Positions 54,396 to 61,361 are shown, counted from the first letter of the stretch. The stretch is 64,000 bases of DNA from CADEDH01 sp039029735 (GCA_039029735.1 JBCCFL010000025.1:17746-81745), one strand, 5' to 3'. Translations and numbers: made by a program. Notes: generated from the letters alone by a model not told the origin.

Positions 54396-55311
54396 GCGGG
54401 CCGAGCGGCTCTCCAGGCTTGGGGAAGTCGCCCTGTTCGATCTCGGAGCGCAGCGCTGAGGCGTAGCTCTCGATCAGTGCCTGTGAATCGGTCCGGCTGA
54501 GTGACGACTCGTAGGCCTGCTTGAACGTCAGCTCGACGAGGTGCATCTCGGCCGGATCTTCGATGAAGCCGATGGGAACAGCCGCCTCCTGGAACGCAAT
54601 AGACGGAAGGATGGGCTGCTCGAACGAGAAGACGACGAGGCTAGACGTACCGACCATGCCACGAAGTGGCTGGGCGAACGGCAGAATTCGGAGATCCACA
54701 GACTCTGCGTAGGTGTCGATCGCCTCGGTGAGCGAACACAGCTGGCCGTGCTGAACCTGGGGATCCGCGCTCACGTGCTGCAGCAGGGCGCCCTCGCTGA
54801 TCACGGCCGAGAGCCTCTTCTTCGTGTCGTCGAGGATCCGCTTCTGTCGTGCCCGTCGGAACCGAACACGACTCTCGACCTCGACTTGGGCGACGCCGGG
54901 CAGCGAGCTGAACAACGCTCTGGAGTACGCCTCGGTTTGAAGGGGCCCAGGGATGACCAGACCCTCGAAGTTGCGGATGGCCTCGGACCCGTCTTCGAGT
55001 CCGAAGAAACGCTGCTCGCCGGGCAAGACCAGACTGGGATCTGCGGACCACCACGGCTTGGACTTGGCATAGTCCCGCAGCGCCGTCAGCCGCTTCCGTT
55101 CCGCCTCATCGAGCTCGAACAGGGCGAGGACGGTCGCAAACTTGTCGTCGGCCAGCATCGTTCGGTCGTTCTCGACCGCAGACCAGTAGTTGCGCGAGAA
55201 CTTCAGCGCCTTGGTCACCGTGGCCACGTCCATACCCAGACGCACGCGGTGTTCGCGTAGCCGGATCGAGAGCTCCCAGCTCGCAACCGTGGGTGATGAC
55301 GTGGTGGACAT
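54379..55311 (-). CDS. Helix-turn-helix regulator with DUF5753 domain
   Basis: 310 residues from ATG 55311, with AAGGGGG before it. An XRE-type helix-turn-helix near 14-75 (LSIRLREHRVRLGMDVATVTK, FSRNYWSAVENDRTML) and the long DUF5753 sensor domain near 95-290 (IRNFEGLVIPGPLQTEAYSRAL, RQKRILDD, LHEWxx-like core, FSFEQPILPSIAFQE). In actinobacteria these proteins are typically linked to DUF397 partners and regulate development or stress. Two DUF397 genes lie just downstream on the other side of a divergent sigma-like gene. Confidence 0.9.
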   Translation of the reverse strand: MSTTSSPTVASWELSIRLREHRVRLGMDVATVTKALKFSRNYWSAVENDRTMLADDKFATVLALFELDEAERKRLTALRDYAKSKPWWSADPSLVLPGEQRFFGLEDGSEAIRNFEGLVIPGPLQTEAYSRALFSSLPGVAQVEVESRVRFRRARQKRILDDTKKRLSAVISEGALLQHVSADPQVQHGQLCSLTEAIDTYAESVDLRILPFAQPLRGMVGTSSLVVFSFEQPILPSIAFQEAAVPIGFIEDPAEMHLVELTFKQAYESSLSRTDSQALIESYASALRSEIEQGDFPKPGEPLGPLNRSR

Positions 55312-55497
55312 CGGCCCCCTTGCCGGTTCGTGGTAGGTGCGAGCGTACATGGGCGGCCACGACGCTGCATGAACAATCACTCGGGTGTGTTGCGAGATCC
55401 CTACGGTATCCAGCATTTCCCTTGCCACTTACGTAACCGCTGTGCAAGAGTATCGGCACGAGGTCAGCGTTGGCCTCGTGACGAGAACCGCAGGGGG

Positions 55498-55509
55498 CTC
55501 AGCGTCGAA
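55498..55509 (+). repeat. Shared leader motif CTCAGCGTCGAA, copy 1
   Basis: Twelve bases identical to 56785-56796. In both places they are followed 10-15 bases later by TACGAG(A)GGGGAT and a start codon at 27 and 23 bases (ATG 55537 and GTG 56820). The match suggests a common promoter or operator. Confidence 0.55.
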
Positions 55510-55536
55510 CCGCCATCGTGATACGAGGGGATCACA

Positions 55537-56055
55537 ATGGAAGCGAGAGAATGGCAAACGCCGGGGGAATGGCCAACGTGGCTGTACGGGAGTGAGTACG
55601 ACCGACTGCTTGCACTCGCCAGGCGGCGCCTCATTGGTTACGAACACCTTGCCGAGGATGTCCTTTCTCGGGCCGTGATCAAGTGGACGTCTGTTCCCGC
55701 AGACCGCCGGGGCATCGCTCGCATTGAGCAGATCATCAAGAGCGAGGCCCATTCGGTTCGTCGGAGCGAGAACCGGGCTCGTGTTCGGGACACCCGATCG
55801 GTGACCGATGCCGCCTTTGTTGCCCGTCGCGATCTCGAAGACCAAGCCGATTTGGATCTGGCTCGTCTTCGTCTTGACCTGGCGGTGCTCTGCAAGCAGC
55901 ACAATGTTGTGCCCACAACTGTTGATGTCGAGGTTCTGGAGTTTCTCTTTGCCGGTTGTTCGTTGGCTGAGACGGCACGAATTCTCGAAATGCCACGCTA
56001 TGACATTCGTCGCTGTCGCGACCGGTGGAAGCGACTGATACGTCTGATGCAGTGA
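55537..56055 (+). CDS. Sigma-70-like protein (atypical ECF type)
   Basis: 172 residues; GAGGGG upstream. Region 2-like helices near 20-75 (YDRLLALARRRLIGYEHLAEDVLSRAVIKW) and a C-terminal helix-turn-helix near 125-172 (VDVEVLEFLFAGCSLAETARILEMPRYDIRRCRDRWKRL in part). It resembles ECF sigmas of the hypothetical kind with a long charged linker. It may be an active sigma factor or a degenerate relative. It diverges from the DUF5753 regulator and precedes two DUF397 genes. Third codon positions are visibly richer in A/T than in the surrounding genes, which suggests transfer. Confidence 0.65.
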   Translation: MEAREWQTPGEWPTWLYGSEYDRLLALARRRLIGYEHLAEDVLSRAVIKWTSVPADRRGIARIEQIIKSEAHSVRRSENRARVRDTRSVTDAAFVARRDLEDQADLDLARLRLDLAVLCKQHNVVPTTVDVEVLEFLFAGCSLAETARILEMPRYDIRRCRDRWKRLIRLMQ

Positions 56056-56118
56056 CCACCTGGGAACAGGGTCCGTGGGCTGTCCGACCAGCGACATCCC
56101 TGTTCCCGGGGTCGTCAC
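56052..56118 (+). terminator. Strong hairpin after the sigma-like gene
   Basis: CCTGGGAACAGGG (56059-56071) pairs with CCCTGTTCCCGGG (56098-56110) with one U-G pair, 26-base loop; GTGAC/GTCAC (56052-56056/56114-56118) extends it. It overlaps the stop codon. Likely a terminator without a U tract. Confidence 0.6.
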
Positions 56119-56317
56119 AGGATTGGTGCTCGCATTCGACCAAACGGTCAGCTAGGGTGCCACCGATGTGCTAGCTGCGCATATATTCACTTATTCACGT
56201 GGATATACATCAGTTTTGATTAAAACACCGATAAGCGCCAGGACGTAGACGCCCCAGCCGTGGTCGCAGGAGATGCACGCTCTGGTTTTCCGCTCAACGG
56301 AGAGAGGACTCAGAGTC
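56119..56317. promoter_or_regulatory. AT-rich regulatory region before the first DUF397 gene
   Basis: The most AT-rich stretch seen in the window (about 56178-56230). It holds a near-palindrome TATTCACGTGGATA at 56192-56205 centred on CACGTG, a direct repeat TATTCAC (56184-56190 and 56192-56198), and the inverted repeat CAGCTAG/CTAGCTG at 56149-56155 and 56171-56177. These are candidate operators for the DUF5753 protein. No promoter consensus was assigned. Confidence 0.5.
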
Positions 56318-56683
56318 GTGTTGCACGAGCAGGGGGGACCGGTCCGATGGTTCAAAGCCGCACGAAGTGGCTACACCAACTGCGTTGAGGTTGCGCATCT
56401 CGCAGCCGAAACGCGGGTGCGTGATACCAAGCAGCATGATCTGATCGAGCAGCCCCTCCTGCTCTGTTCGCCCGAGGCATGGTCCTGTCTCGAAGCCGAA
56501 TTCCGAGGTGAGTCTCCGTTCGGCTCGAACGGAGAGATCGCCATCACCGCCACCAATGACGGTGGGCAGCTCTGGCGCTCCACCGCGTCTGGCGTTGAGC
56601 TCCGCTTCACCGCGGATGAGATCGATGCATTCCGCGGCGGTGTAGTCGACGGAGAGTTCTCCCGCTCACTCGTCTTCGCCTGA
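56318..56683 (+). CDS. DUF397 family protein with extended middle (first)
   Basis: 121 residues from GTG 56318, chosen over ATG 56273 because AGAGAGG lies at a workable distance and the length then matches the second copy. DUF397 hallmarks: WFKAARSGYTNCVEVAHLA, VRDTK, and a C-terminal VELRFTADEIDAFRGGVVDGEF. Between them sits an additional LLLCSPEAWSCLEAEFRGE segment that resembles another DUF397 C-terminal half, so the domain appears partly duplicated. DUF397 proteins usually act with DUF5753 regulators; the biochemical role is unknown. Confidence 0.75.
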   Translation: MLHEQGGPVRWFKAARSGYTNCVEVAHLAAETRVRDTKQHDLIEQPLLLCSPEAWSCLEAEFRGESPFGSNGEIAITATNDGGQLWRSTASGVELRFTADEIDAFRGGVVDGEFSRSLVFA

Positions 56684-56705
56684 TTGAGGCCGTTAGCGAT
56701 CAACT

Positions 56706-56724
56706 GATTTGCGCGCCGCAAATC
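56706..56724 (+). terminator. Hairpin between the DUF397 genes
   Basis: GATTTGCG-CGC-CGCAAATC, perfect 8-bp stem with a 3-base loop, followed by TCGCTGTTT. A second small stem TTACC-CTCT-GGTAA follows at 56732-56745. Terminator of the first DUF397 gene or operator for the second. Confidence 0.5.
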
Positions 56725-56784
56725 TCGCTGTTTACCCTCTGGTAACAGTTCCGTGCTGGCCCTGAGTCGTCCGCAGAAGCCGAC

Positions 56785-56796
56785 CTCAGCGTCGAA
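56785..56796 (+). repeat. Shared leader motif CTCAGCGTCGAA, copy 2
   Basis: Identical to 55498-55509; here it precedes the second DUF397 gene. Supports co-regulation of that gene with the sigma-like gene. Confidence 0.55.
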
Positions 56797-56819
56797 TCGG
56801 CCTACGAGAGGGGATGCAC

Positions 56820-57182
56820 GTGTCGGTCAATGGCAATGGCATCAAATGGAGGAAGAGCAGCTTCAGCGGTCCGGTCCACTGCGTGGAAGTTGCGCACGTC
56901 GGCCACGTCACCGTGGTTCGAGACAGCAAGCAGCGAGGTTGCTTGGCTCCGGCTGTTCTCAGCGTGTCGGGAGACGCGTGGCGTCTCGCGACTCTGCAAG
57001 TGTGTAGCGACCGCTCGCATGGTGTGAATGGTGAGCTTGCGATCAAACGGCTCTCCGACGGCAGCCAGACGTGGCGATCAGTGCGAACCGGTGTCGAGTT
57101 GCACTTCACCGCTGCCGAGATCGATGCCTTCCGCCTGGGTGTGCTCGACGGGCAGTTCGACCGTCCGCAGCTTGCCGCCTGA
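56820..57182 (+). CDS. DUF397 family protein with extended middle (second)
   Basis: 120 residues from GTG 56820 (GAGAGGGG six bases before; an ATG two codons earlier overlaps that site). Hallmarks: WRKSSFSGPVHCVEVAHVG, VVRDSK, VELHFTAAEIDAFRLGVLDGQF, with the same additional middle segment (LSVSGDAWRLATLQVC) as the first copy. The two share the final GELAI/GEIAI...WRS...GVEL...FTA pattern and are tandem paralogues. Function unknown; co-occurrence with the DUF5753 gene is the family rule. Confidence 0.78.
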   Translation: MSVNGNGIKWRKSSFSGPVHCVEVAHVGHVTVVRDSKQRGCLAPAVLSVSGDAWRLATLQVCSDRSHGVNGELAIKRLSDGSQTWRSVRTGVELHFTAAEIDAFRLGVLDGQFDRPQLAA

Positions 57183-57223
57183 CTCCTCGGCGAACCCAAC
57201 CTGCGCGATCGGCGGGGCAGCTC

Positions 57224-57229
57224 TAGCCT
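57224..57229 (+). promoter_or_regulatory. -10 element for a probable leaderless transcript
   Basis: TAGCCT seven bases before the ATG of the halohydrin dehalogenase-like gene. Confidence 0.5.
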
Positions 57230-57236
57230 CGCCGTC

Positions 57237-57914
57237 ATGACCAACCGTCTCGCCGGGCAACGCATTCTCATCACCAGCGCCACCACCTTCATGGGGCCAC
57301 CGATCGCGGAGCTCTTCGCGGCCGAGGGCGCCGATCTGGTGATCGACGAGGGCGAACTCCGGGGCGTCGATGAGCCGGCGGAGCTGATCGAGCAAGCCGG
57401 TCCGGTCGACGCGATCATCGCCAATCTCGACATCCCCGCCGACAACGCTCGGGTGGCCGAGATCGACGACGCCATCTGGCTCGACGGCTTCGATGCCATG
57501 GTCCACCCCCTCATGCGATTGGTCCGGGCGGCCGCCCCGGCGATGATGGAGCGGGGATCGGGCAGCATCGTGGTACTCGGCTCGTCGTCCCCGCTGCGGC
57601 GCATGAGCCCCCCGGCCACGCCCTACGTCACCGCCCGGGCCGCCCAGCTGGCGTTCGTCCGATCTGCCGGGCACCAGCTCGGCAAGGCCGGGGTGAGGCT
57701 CAACGCCATCGCCCAGAACTTCGTGGCCAACGACACCTACTACCCGCCCGAACTGTTGGAGAACCCCCGCTTCCAGGAGCGGCTCCGCTCCGACGTGCCA
57801 GCCGGCCGAGTGGGCGACCCGGCCGAGTCCGCCGAACTGGCACTCTTCCTCGCCAGCAACGCATCGTCGTTCATCTACGGCCAGGTGATCTCCAACGACG
57901 GCGGCTGGTCGTGA
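57237..57914 (+). CDS. SDR of the halohydrin dehalogenase type
   Basis: 225 residues of SDR fold but without the NAD(P) glycine motif. Instead residues 13-20 read TSATTFMG, fitting the T-x4-F-x-G signature of halohydrin dehalogenases, where this loop binds halide. The catalytic set is Ser117, Tyr130 and Arg134 (S-x12-Y-x3-R), Arg replacing the Lys of ordinary SDRs. Such enzymes close vicinal haloalcohols to epoxides, releasing halide, without cofactor. It heads a translationally coupled unit with a sulfatase and an alpha/beta hydrolase. Motif match is exact; activity untested. Confidence 0.85.
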   Translation: MTNRLAGQRILITSATTFMGPPIAELFAAEGADLVIDEGELRGVDEPAELIEQAGPVDAIIANLDIPADNARVAEIDDAIWLDGFDAMVHPLMRLVRAAAPAMMERGSGSIVVLGSSSPLRRMSPPATPYVTARAAQLAFVRSAGHQLGKAGVRLNAIAQNFVANDTYYPPELLENPRFQERLRSDVPAGRVGDPAESAELALFLASNASSFIYGQVISNDGGWS

Positions 57915-59347
57915 CCGCCGGCGCCCCGGAGCCGGGGGCGCGACCGAACCTCGTGTTCATCATGAGTGACGACCACGCCGCTCATGCCATCTCCGCCTAC
58001 GGCAGCCGGATCAACGCCACGCCCAACATCGACCGGATCGCCGCCGCCGGCATGCGCTTCGACGCCGCGTTCTGCACCAACTCGATCTGCGCCCCCAGCC
58101 GAGCCGCCATCCTCACCGGCACCTACAACCACGTGAACGGCGTGACCACGCTCGACGCCCCGCTCGACAACACCCTCTGGACCTTCCCCCACGCCCTCCA
58201 GGCCGCCGGCTACACCACGGCCATGATCGGCAAGTGGCACCTCGGCCACGGCCCCGGCGCCGACCCCAGCGGCTTCGACGAGTGGCGGGTGCTGCCCGGC
58301 CAGGGCCACTACCACAATCCGGTGATGCTCGAAGCCCAGGGTCGGGTGGTGGAGCGGGGCGGCTACGTCACCGACCTGATCACCGACGACTGCATCGACT
58401 TCATCGACCGCCACCGTGATCAGCCCTTCGCCGTGATGTGCCACCACAAGGCCCCGCACCGCACCTGGGAGCCGGCGCCCCGTCACCACGATCTCTACGC
58501 GGACGACGTGATCCCGGAGCCCGAGACCTTCCGCGACGACCTCGTCGGCCGGGCCGACGTGGTGCAGGCGGTCAAGATGCGGATGCTCGACCTCGACCCG
58601 ATCATTGATCTCAAGGCCCCGGTGCCCGACGGCCTCTCGCTCGACGAGGAGATCGCCTGGCGCTACCAGCGCTACATCAAGGACTACCTCAGGGTGGTGG
58701 CCGCCATCGACGAGAACGTGGGCCGTCTGCTCGACCACCTCACCGAGACCGGCCTGATCGACAACACGATCGTGGTCTACACCTCCGACCAGGGGTTCTT
58801 CCTCGGCGACCACGGTTGGTTCGACAAGCGCCTGATGTACGAGGAGTCGCTGTCGATGCCGCTGCTCATCCAGGGCCCCGGCGTCGCCACCCCCGGTACC
58901 AGCAGCGACGAGATCGTGGTCAACGTCGACTTCGCCCCCACGTTCCTCGACCTGCTCGGTGTCGAGGCACCGCCTGAGGTTCAGGGCCGCTCGTTCGCCC
59001 CACTCATGGCCGGGGCCGCCCCCGATGACTGGCCCCAGTCGATGTACTACCGCTACTGGATGCACCGCGACGGCGCCCACCTGTGCCCCGCCCACTACGG
59101 GGTACGGACCCGAACCCACAAGCTCATCTGCTACTACAACGACCCGCTCGACCAACCCGGCGCCCACGGCCCCGTCGATCCGATGGAGTGGGAACTGTTC
59201 GATCTCGTCGCCGATCCCCTCGAAGTGCACAACGTGATCGATGACCCCGCCCAGGCCGCCGTGCGTCAGGAACTGGAGCAGGAGCTCCGGCGGCTCCAGG
59301 CAGCGGTCGGCGACAGCCCCTATCCCGGAACAGGAGCCGCCCGATGA
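57911..59347 (+). CDS. Sulfatase (arylsulfatase family)
   Basis: 478 residues from GTG 57911, overlapping the previous stop (GTGA). Metal-binding MSDDHAAH near 18, the modification site CAPSRAAILTG near 60, whose Cys must be converted to formylglycine, GKWHLGH near 111, and HKAPH near 179. Later DQGFFLGDHGWFDK near 297 supplies the last metal and Lys ligands. It hydrolyses sulfate esters; the lack of a signal peptide indicates cytosolic action. Substrate unknown; it resembles choline-sulfatase and N-sulfatase relatives. ATGA overlap with the next gene. Confidence 0.92.
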   Translation: MTAGAPEPGARPNLVFIMSDDHAAHAISAYGSRINATPNIDRIAAAGMRFDAAFCTNSICAPSRAAILTGTYNHVNGVTTLDAPLDNTLWTFPHALQAAGYTTAMIGKWHLGHGPGADPSGFDEWRVLPGQGHYHNPVMLEAQGRVVERGGYVTDLITDDCIDFIDRHRDQPFAVMCHHKAPHRTWEPAPRHHDLYADDVIPEPETFRDDLVGRADVVQAVKMRMLDLDPIIDLKAPVPDGLSLDEEIAWRYQRYIKDYLRVVAAIDENVGRLLDHLTETGLIDNTIVVYTSDQGFFLGDHGWFDKRLMYEESLSMPLLIQGPGVATPGTSSDEIVVNVDFAPTFLDLLGVEAPPEVQGRSFAPLMAGAAPDDWPQSMYYRYWMHRDGAHLCPAHYGVRTRTHKLICYYNDPLDQPGAHGPVDPMEWELFDLVADPLEVHNVIDDPAQAAVRQELEQELRRLQAAVGDSPYPGTGAAR

Positions 59348-60117
59348 CCACGCCGTTCCACCTCAGCCACGGCCCAGCTGATTCCCCGGTGTTGCTGTGC
59401 CTCCACGGCATCGGCTCGGCCGCCGAGGCCTTCGACCCGCAGATCCCCCTCGTCGAGCGGCTGGGGCGCCGAATCGTGGCGTGGGATGCGCCTGGCTACG
59501 GCCGCTCGCCCGACCCGGCCAAGCCATACTCGCTCGACGACTGGGCCGACGCGGCTGCGGATCTGATCACGGCGACCGGCGGTGGGCCCGTCGACCTTCT
59601 CGGTGTGAGTTGGGGCGGCGTCACCGCCACCCGCATCGCGCTCCGGCATCCGCAGCTCCTCCGGTCGCTGATCCTGGCCGATTCCTCAGTTGGATCAGGC
59701 ACGACTCCCGAACGGGCCGAGGCCATGCGCGCCAGGGCCACTGCGGTCGACGAGCACGGCCTGGCCACCTTCGCCGCCGAGCGGTCCCCTCTGCTGGTGG
59801 GCCCCAACACCCCGGCCGATGTGATCGCCGAGGTGGAACGCCTGATGGTGAACGCCGTGCGCCAGCCCTCGTACACATGGGCGTGCGCCTCGATGGCCGA
59901 CACCGACCATCGCGACGCGCTCGCCTTGATCGACCTCCCGGCGCTGGTGATCGTGGGGGAGCACGATCAGGTGACGCCACCATCACTATCGAAGCAGCTC
60001 GCCGCTGGCATCGCAGGCGCCGAACTCGTGATGATCGACGACGCCGGCCACCTCGCCAACCAGGAGCAGCCCGGCGCCTTCAACGACGCCGTGGCTGCGT
60101 TCCTGTCGGCTGAGTAG
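59344..60117 (+). CDS. Alpha/beta hydrolase
   Basis: 257 residues from ATG 59344 (ATGA overlap). Oxyanion region LLCLHGIGS near 15-22, nucleophile elbow GVSWGG near 84-89 (Ser about 86), acid Asp in VIVGEHDQVTPP near 206, and catalytic His in DDAGHLAN near 235-240. Classical fold, esterase or epoxide-type hydrolase. Coexpression with a halohydrin dehalogenase-like SDR and a sulfatase suggests stepwise processing of one substrate, but nothing identifies it. It converges with the redoxin gene. Confidence 0.88.
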   Translation: MTTPFHLSHGPADSPVLLCLHGIGSAAEAFDPQIPLVERLGRRIVAWDAPGYGRSPDPAKPYSLDDWADAAADLITATGGGPVDLLGVSWGGVTATRIALRHPQLLRSLILADSSVGSGTTPERAEAMRARATAVDEHGLATFAAERSPLLVGPNTPADVIAEVERLMVNAVRQPSYTWACASMADTDHRDALALIDLPALVIVGEHDQVTPPSLSKQLAAGIAGAELVMIDDAGHLANQEQPGAFNDAVAAFLSAE

Positions 60118-60150
60118 CGCAACGGCCGCTCAGGCAACGAGCCCGACCAG

Positions 60151-60804
60151 CTACGACCGGGCCCGCACCTCGTCCCAGGCGTCGATGCTCGCCTTGGCCA
60201 TCCGCCGATGCTGCTTGGCGATCTCGGCCGACTCGGGGTCGGTGATCCGCCCGGCGATGGCGATGGCGCCGAACATGTTCCCTCGGAAATACGGGCCGTA
60301 CATGCTCGGAGCGAAGAAGCCCTTCAGGGTCTCCGGCACCGCACTCGTCGGTCCGCCAGCCGGGGCCTCGATGGCCGGAAGGCCGAGCCCCTCCAGCGCG
60401 GCGAACATGTCCTCGTCGCTGGTGCGATCGGCGAAGTCACGGCCCTGGTAGCGGTACACCTCGGTACCGTCGGGGGCGATCACGAGCATGCCCGGCAGGG
60501 CGATGCCGCCCCGTTCCTCCGGATCGAACAGGCCGAGCGGCTGGAGATAGGTCTCACCGCCGGGGTCGCTCACGAAGAGCTGGTCCTTGCCGGGCCAGCG
60601 TTGGTACATGCCGGCTTGGCGCTCCTCCTCGTTGACCGAGATGGCGATCACCTCAGCCCCTGCGGCGTGAATCCGCTCCGCGTTCGCTGCCAGCCGCACG
60701 AGCTGGCCACAGCAATACGGTCACCAGTCGCCGCGGTAGGTGATGAGCAGCACGGCGCCACTGGTGCGGCGCAGGCCGAGGATCGCCGAGTTCACGTCGG
60801 TCAT
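60151..60804 (-). CDS. Redoxin (AhpC/TSA-like), probable selenoprotein with TGA-encoded Sec28
   Basis: Read from ATG 60804 (AGGAG seven bases upstream), the frame gives MTDVNSAILGLRRTSGAVLL then ITYRGDW, then TGA (60723-60721), then PYCCGQL, and continues without interruption to the stop at 60151: 217 residues counting TGA as selenocysteine. Redoxins of this family have GDWCPYC, so the TGA replaces exactly the first (peroxidatic) Cys, giving UPYC with Cys31 as partner. The thioredoxin fold continues with VIAISVN, FVSDP, GIALPGMLVIAPDG; about 60 extra C-terminal residues follow. A SECIS-like hairpin follows the TGA. A GTG at 60699 would yield a truncated 182-residue protein lacking the active site. 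A point mutation of TGC to TGA is the alternative. Confidence 0.82.
60685..60711 (-). promoter_or_regulatory. SECIS-like hairpin for selenocysteine insertion
   Basis: On the mRNA, 10-36 nt after the UGA: GCCAGC (60707-60702) pairs perfectly with GCUGGC (60694-60689) around a UCGUGCG loop. Three further outer pairs (U-G, G-C, U-G) follow after one G/A mismatch. The apical loop begins 20 nt after the UGA and shows GU in it, within the 16-37 nt window known for bacterial SECIS elements. Confidence 0.68.
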
Positions 60805-60907
60805 GAGGACACTCCTGGGGTCGAGAACGGGGACGTTACCAGTGGGGTGAACCCCGGACGAGTTGGCTCGCCTTCCGAGACAGCGGTCACGCCGCGCAAC
60901 CCAGAGC

Positions 60908-60913
60908 TAGCCT
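60908..60913 (+). promoter_or_regulatory. -10 element for a probable leaderless transcript
   Basis: TAGCCT seven bases before the ATG of the PPOX-class gene; spacer CGCCGCC nearly identical to that of the gene at 57237 (CGCCGTC). Confidence 0.5.
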
Positions 60914-60920
60914 CGCCGCC

Positions 60921-61361
60921 ATGGCCAAGATGTCACCAGAAGAGGTCGTTGCTTTCATGCGTACCGGTTCGCGCACGGGCAAGCTCGCCGTGATCCGCCC
61001 CGACGGCAGCCCGTCGGTCACCCCGGTGTGGTTCGACTTCGACGACGCCACCGGTGAGTTGGTGTTCATGACCCAGATCGAGAGCTTCAAGGGTCGGTGC
61101 CTGCAGCGAGATCCTCGTGTGTCGATCTGTGTCGACCTCATGGAGATGCCGTACGACTTCGCCCGCATCGACGGGACGGCCACCCTCACGCCCTACGCCG
61201 ACGACCCCGAGGGTGCCCTGCACTGGGCCACCGAGACATGCCGCCGCTTCGTCGGTGACGACCGGGCTGACGAGTTCGGTCGGCGCAACGCCGATCCGAG
61301 CGAGATGGTGGTGCGAGTCACCCCCACCCGCCACGTGGGCCAACAGCGAGTCACAGACTGA
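60921..61361 (+). CDS. PPOX-class (F420/FMN split-barrel) enzyme
   Basis: 146 residues. Split-barrel signature: GKLAVIRPDGSPSVTPVWFDFD near 20-41, GELVFMTQIESFKGRCLQRDPRVSICVD near 46-73, then DFARIDGTATL. The arrangement is that of the pyridoxamine 5'-phosphate oxidase-like family, whose actinobacterial members commonly bind F420 (TIGR03618-like). It probably reduces or oxidises a small unsaturated substrate. Monocistronic. Confidence 0.87.
   Translation: MAKMSPEEVVAFMRTGSRTGKLAVIRPDGSPSVTPVWFDFDDATGELVFMTQIESFKGRCLQRDPRVSICVDLMEMPYDFARIDGTATLTPYADDPEGALHWATETCRRFVGDDRADEFGRRNADPSEMVVRVTPTRHVGQQRVTD

Noticed and set aside
60151..60699. Redoxin starting at GTG 60699
   Set aside because: This start omits the WxPYC active site and has no Shine-Dalgarno; the upstream ATG with AGGAG and the in-frame TGA explain the gene better.
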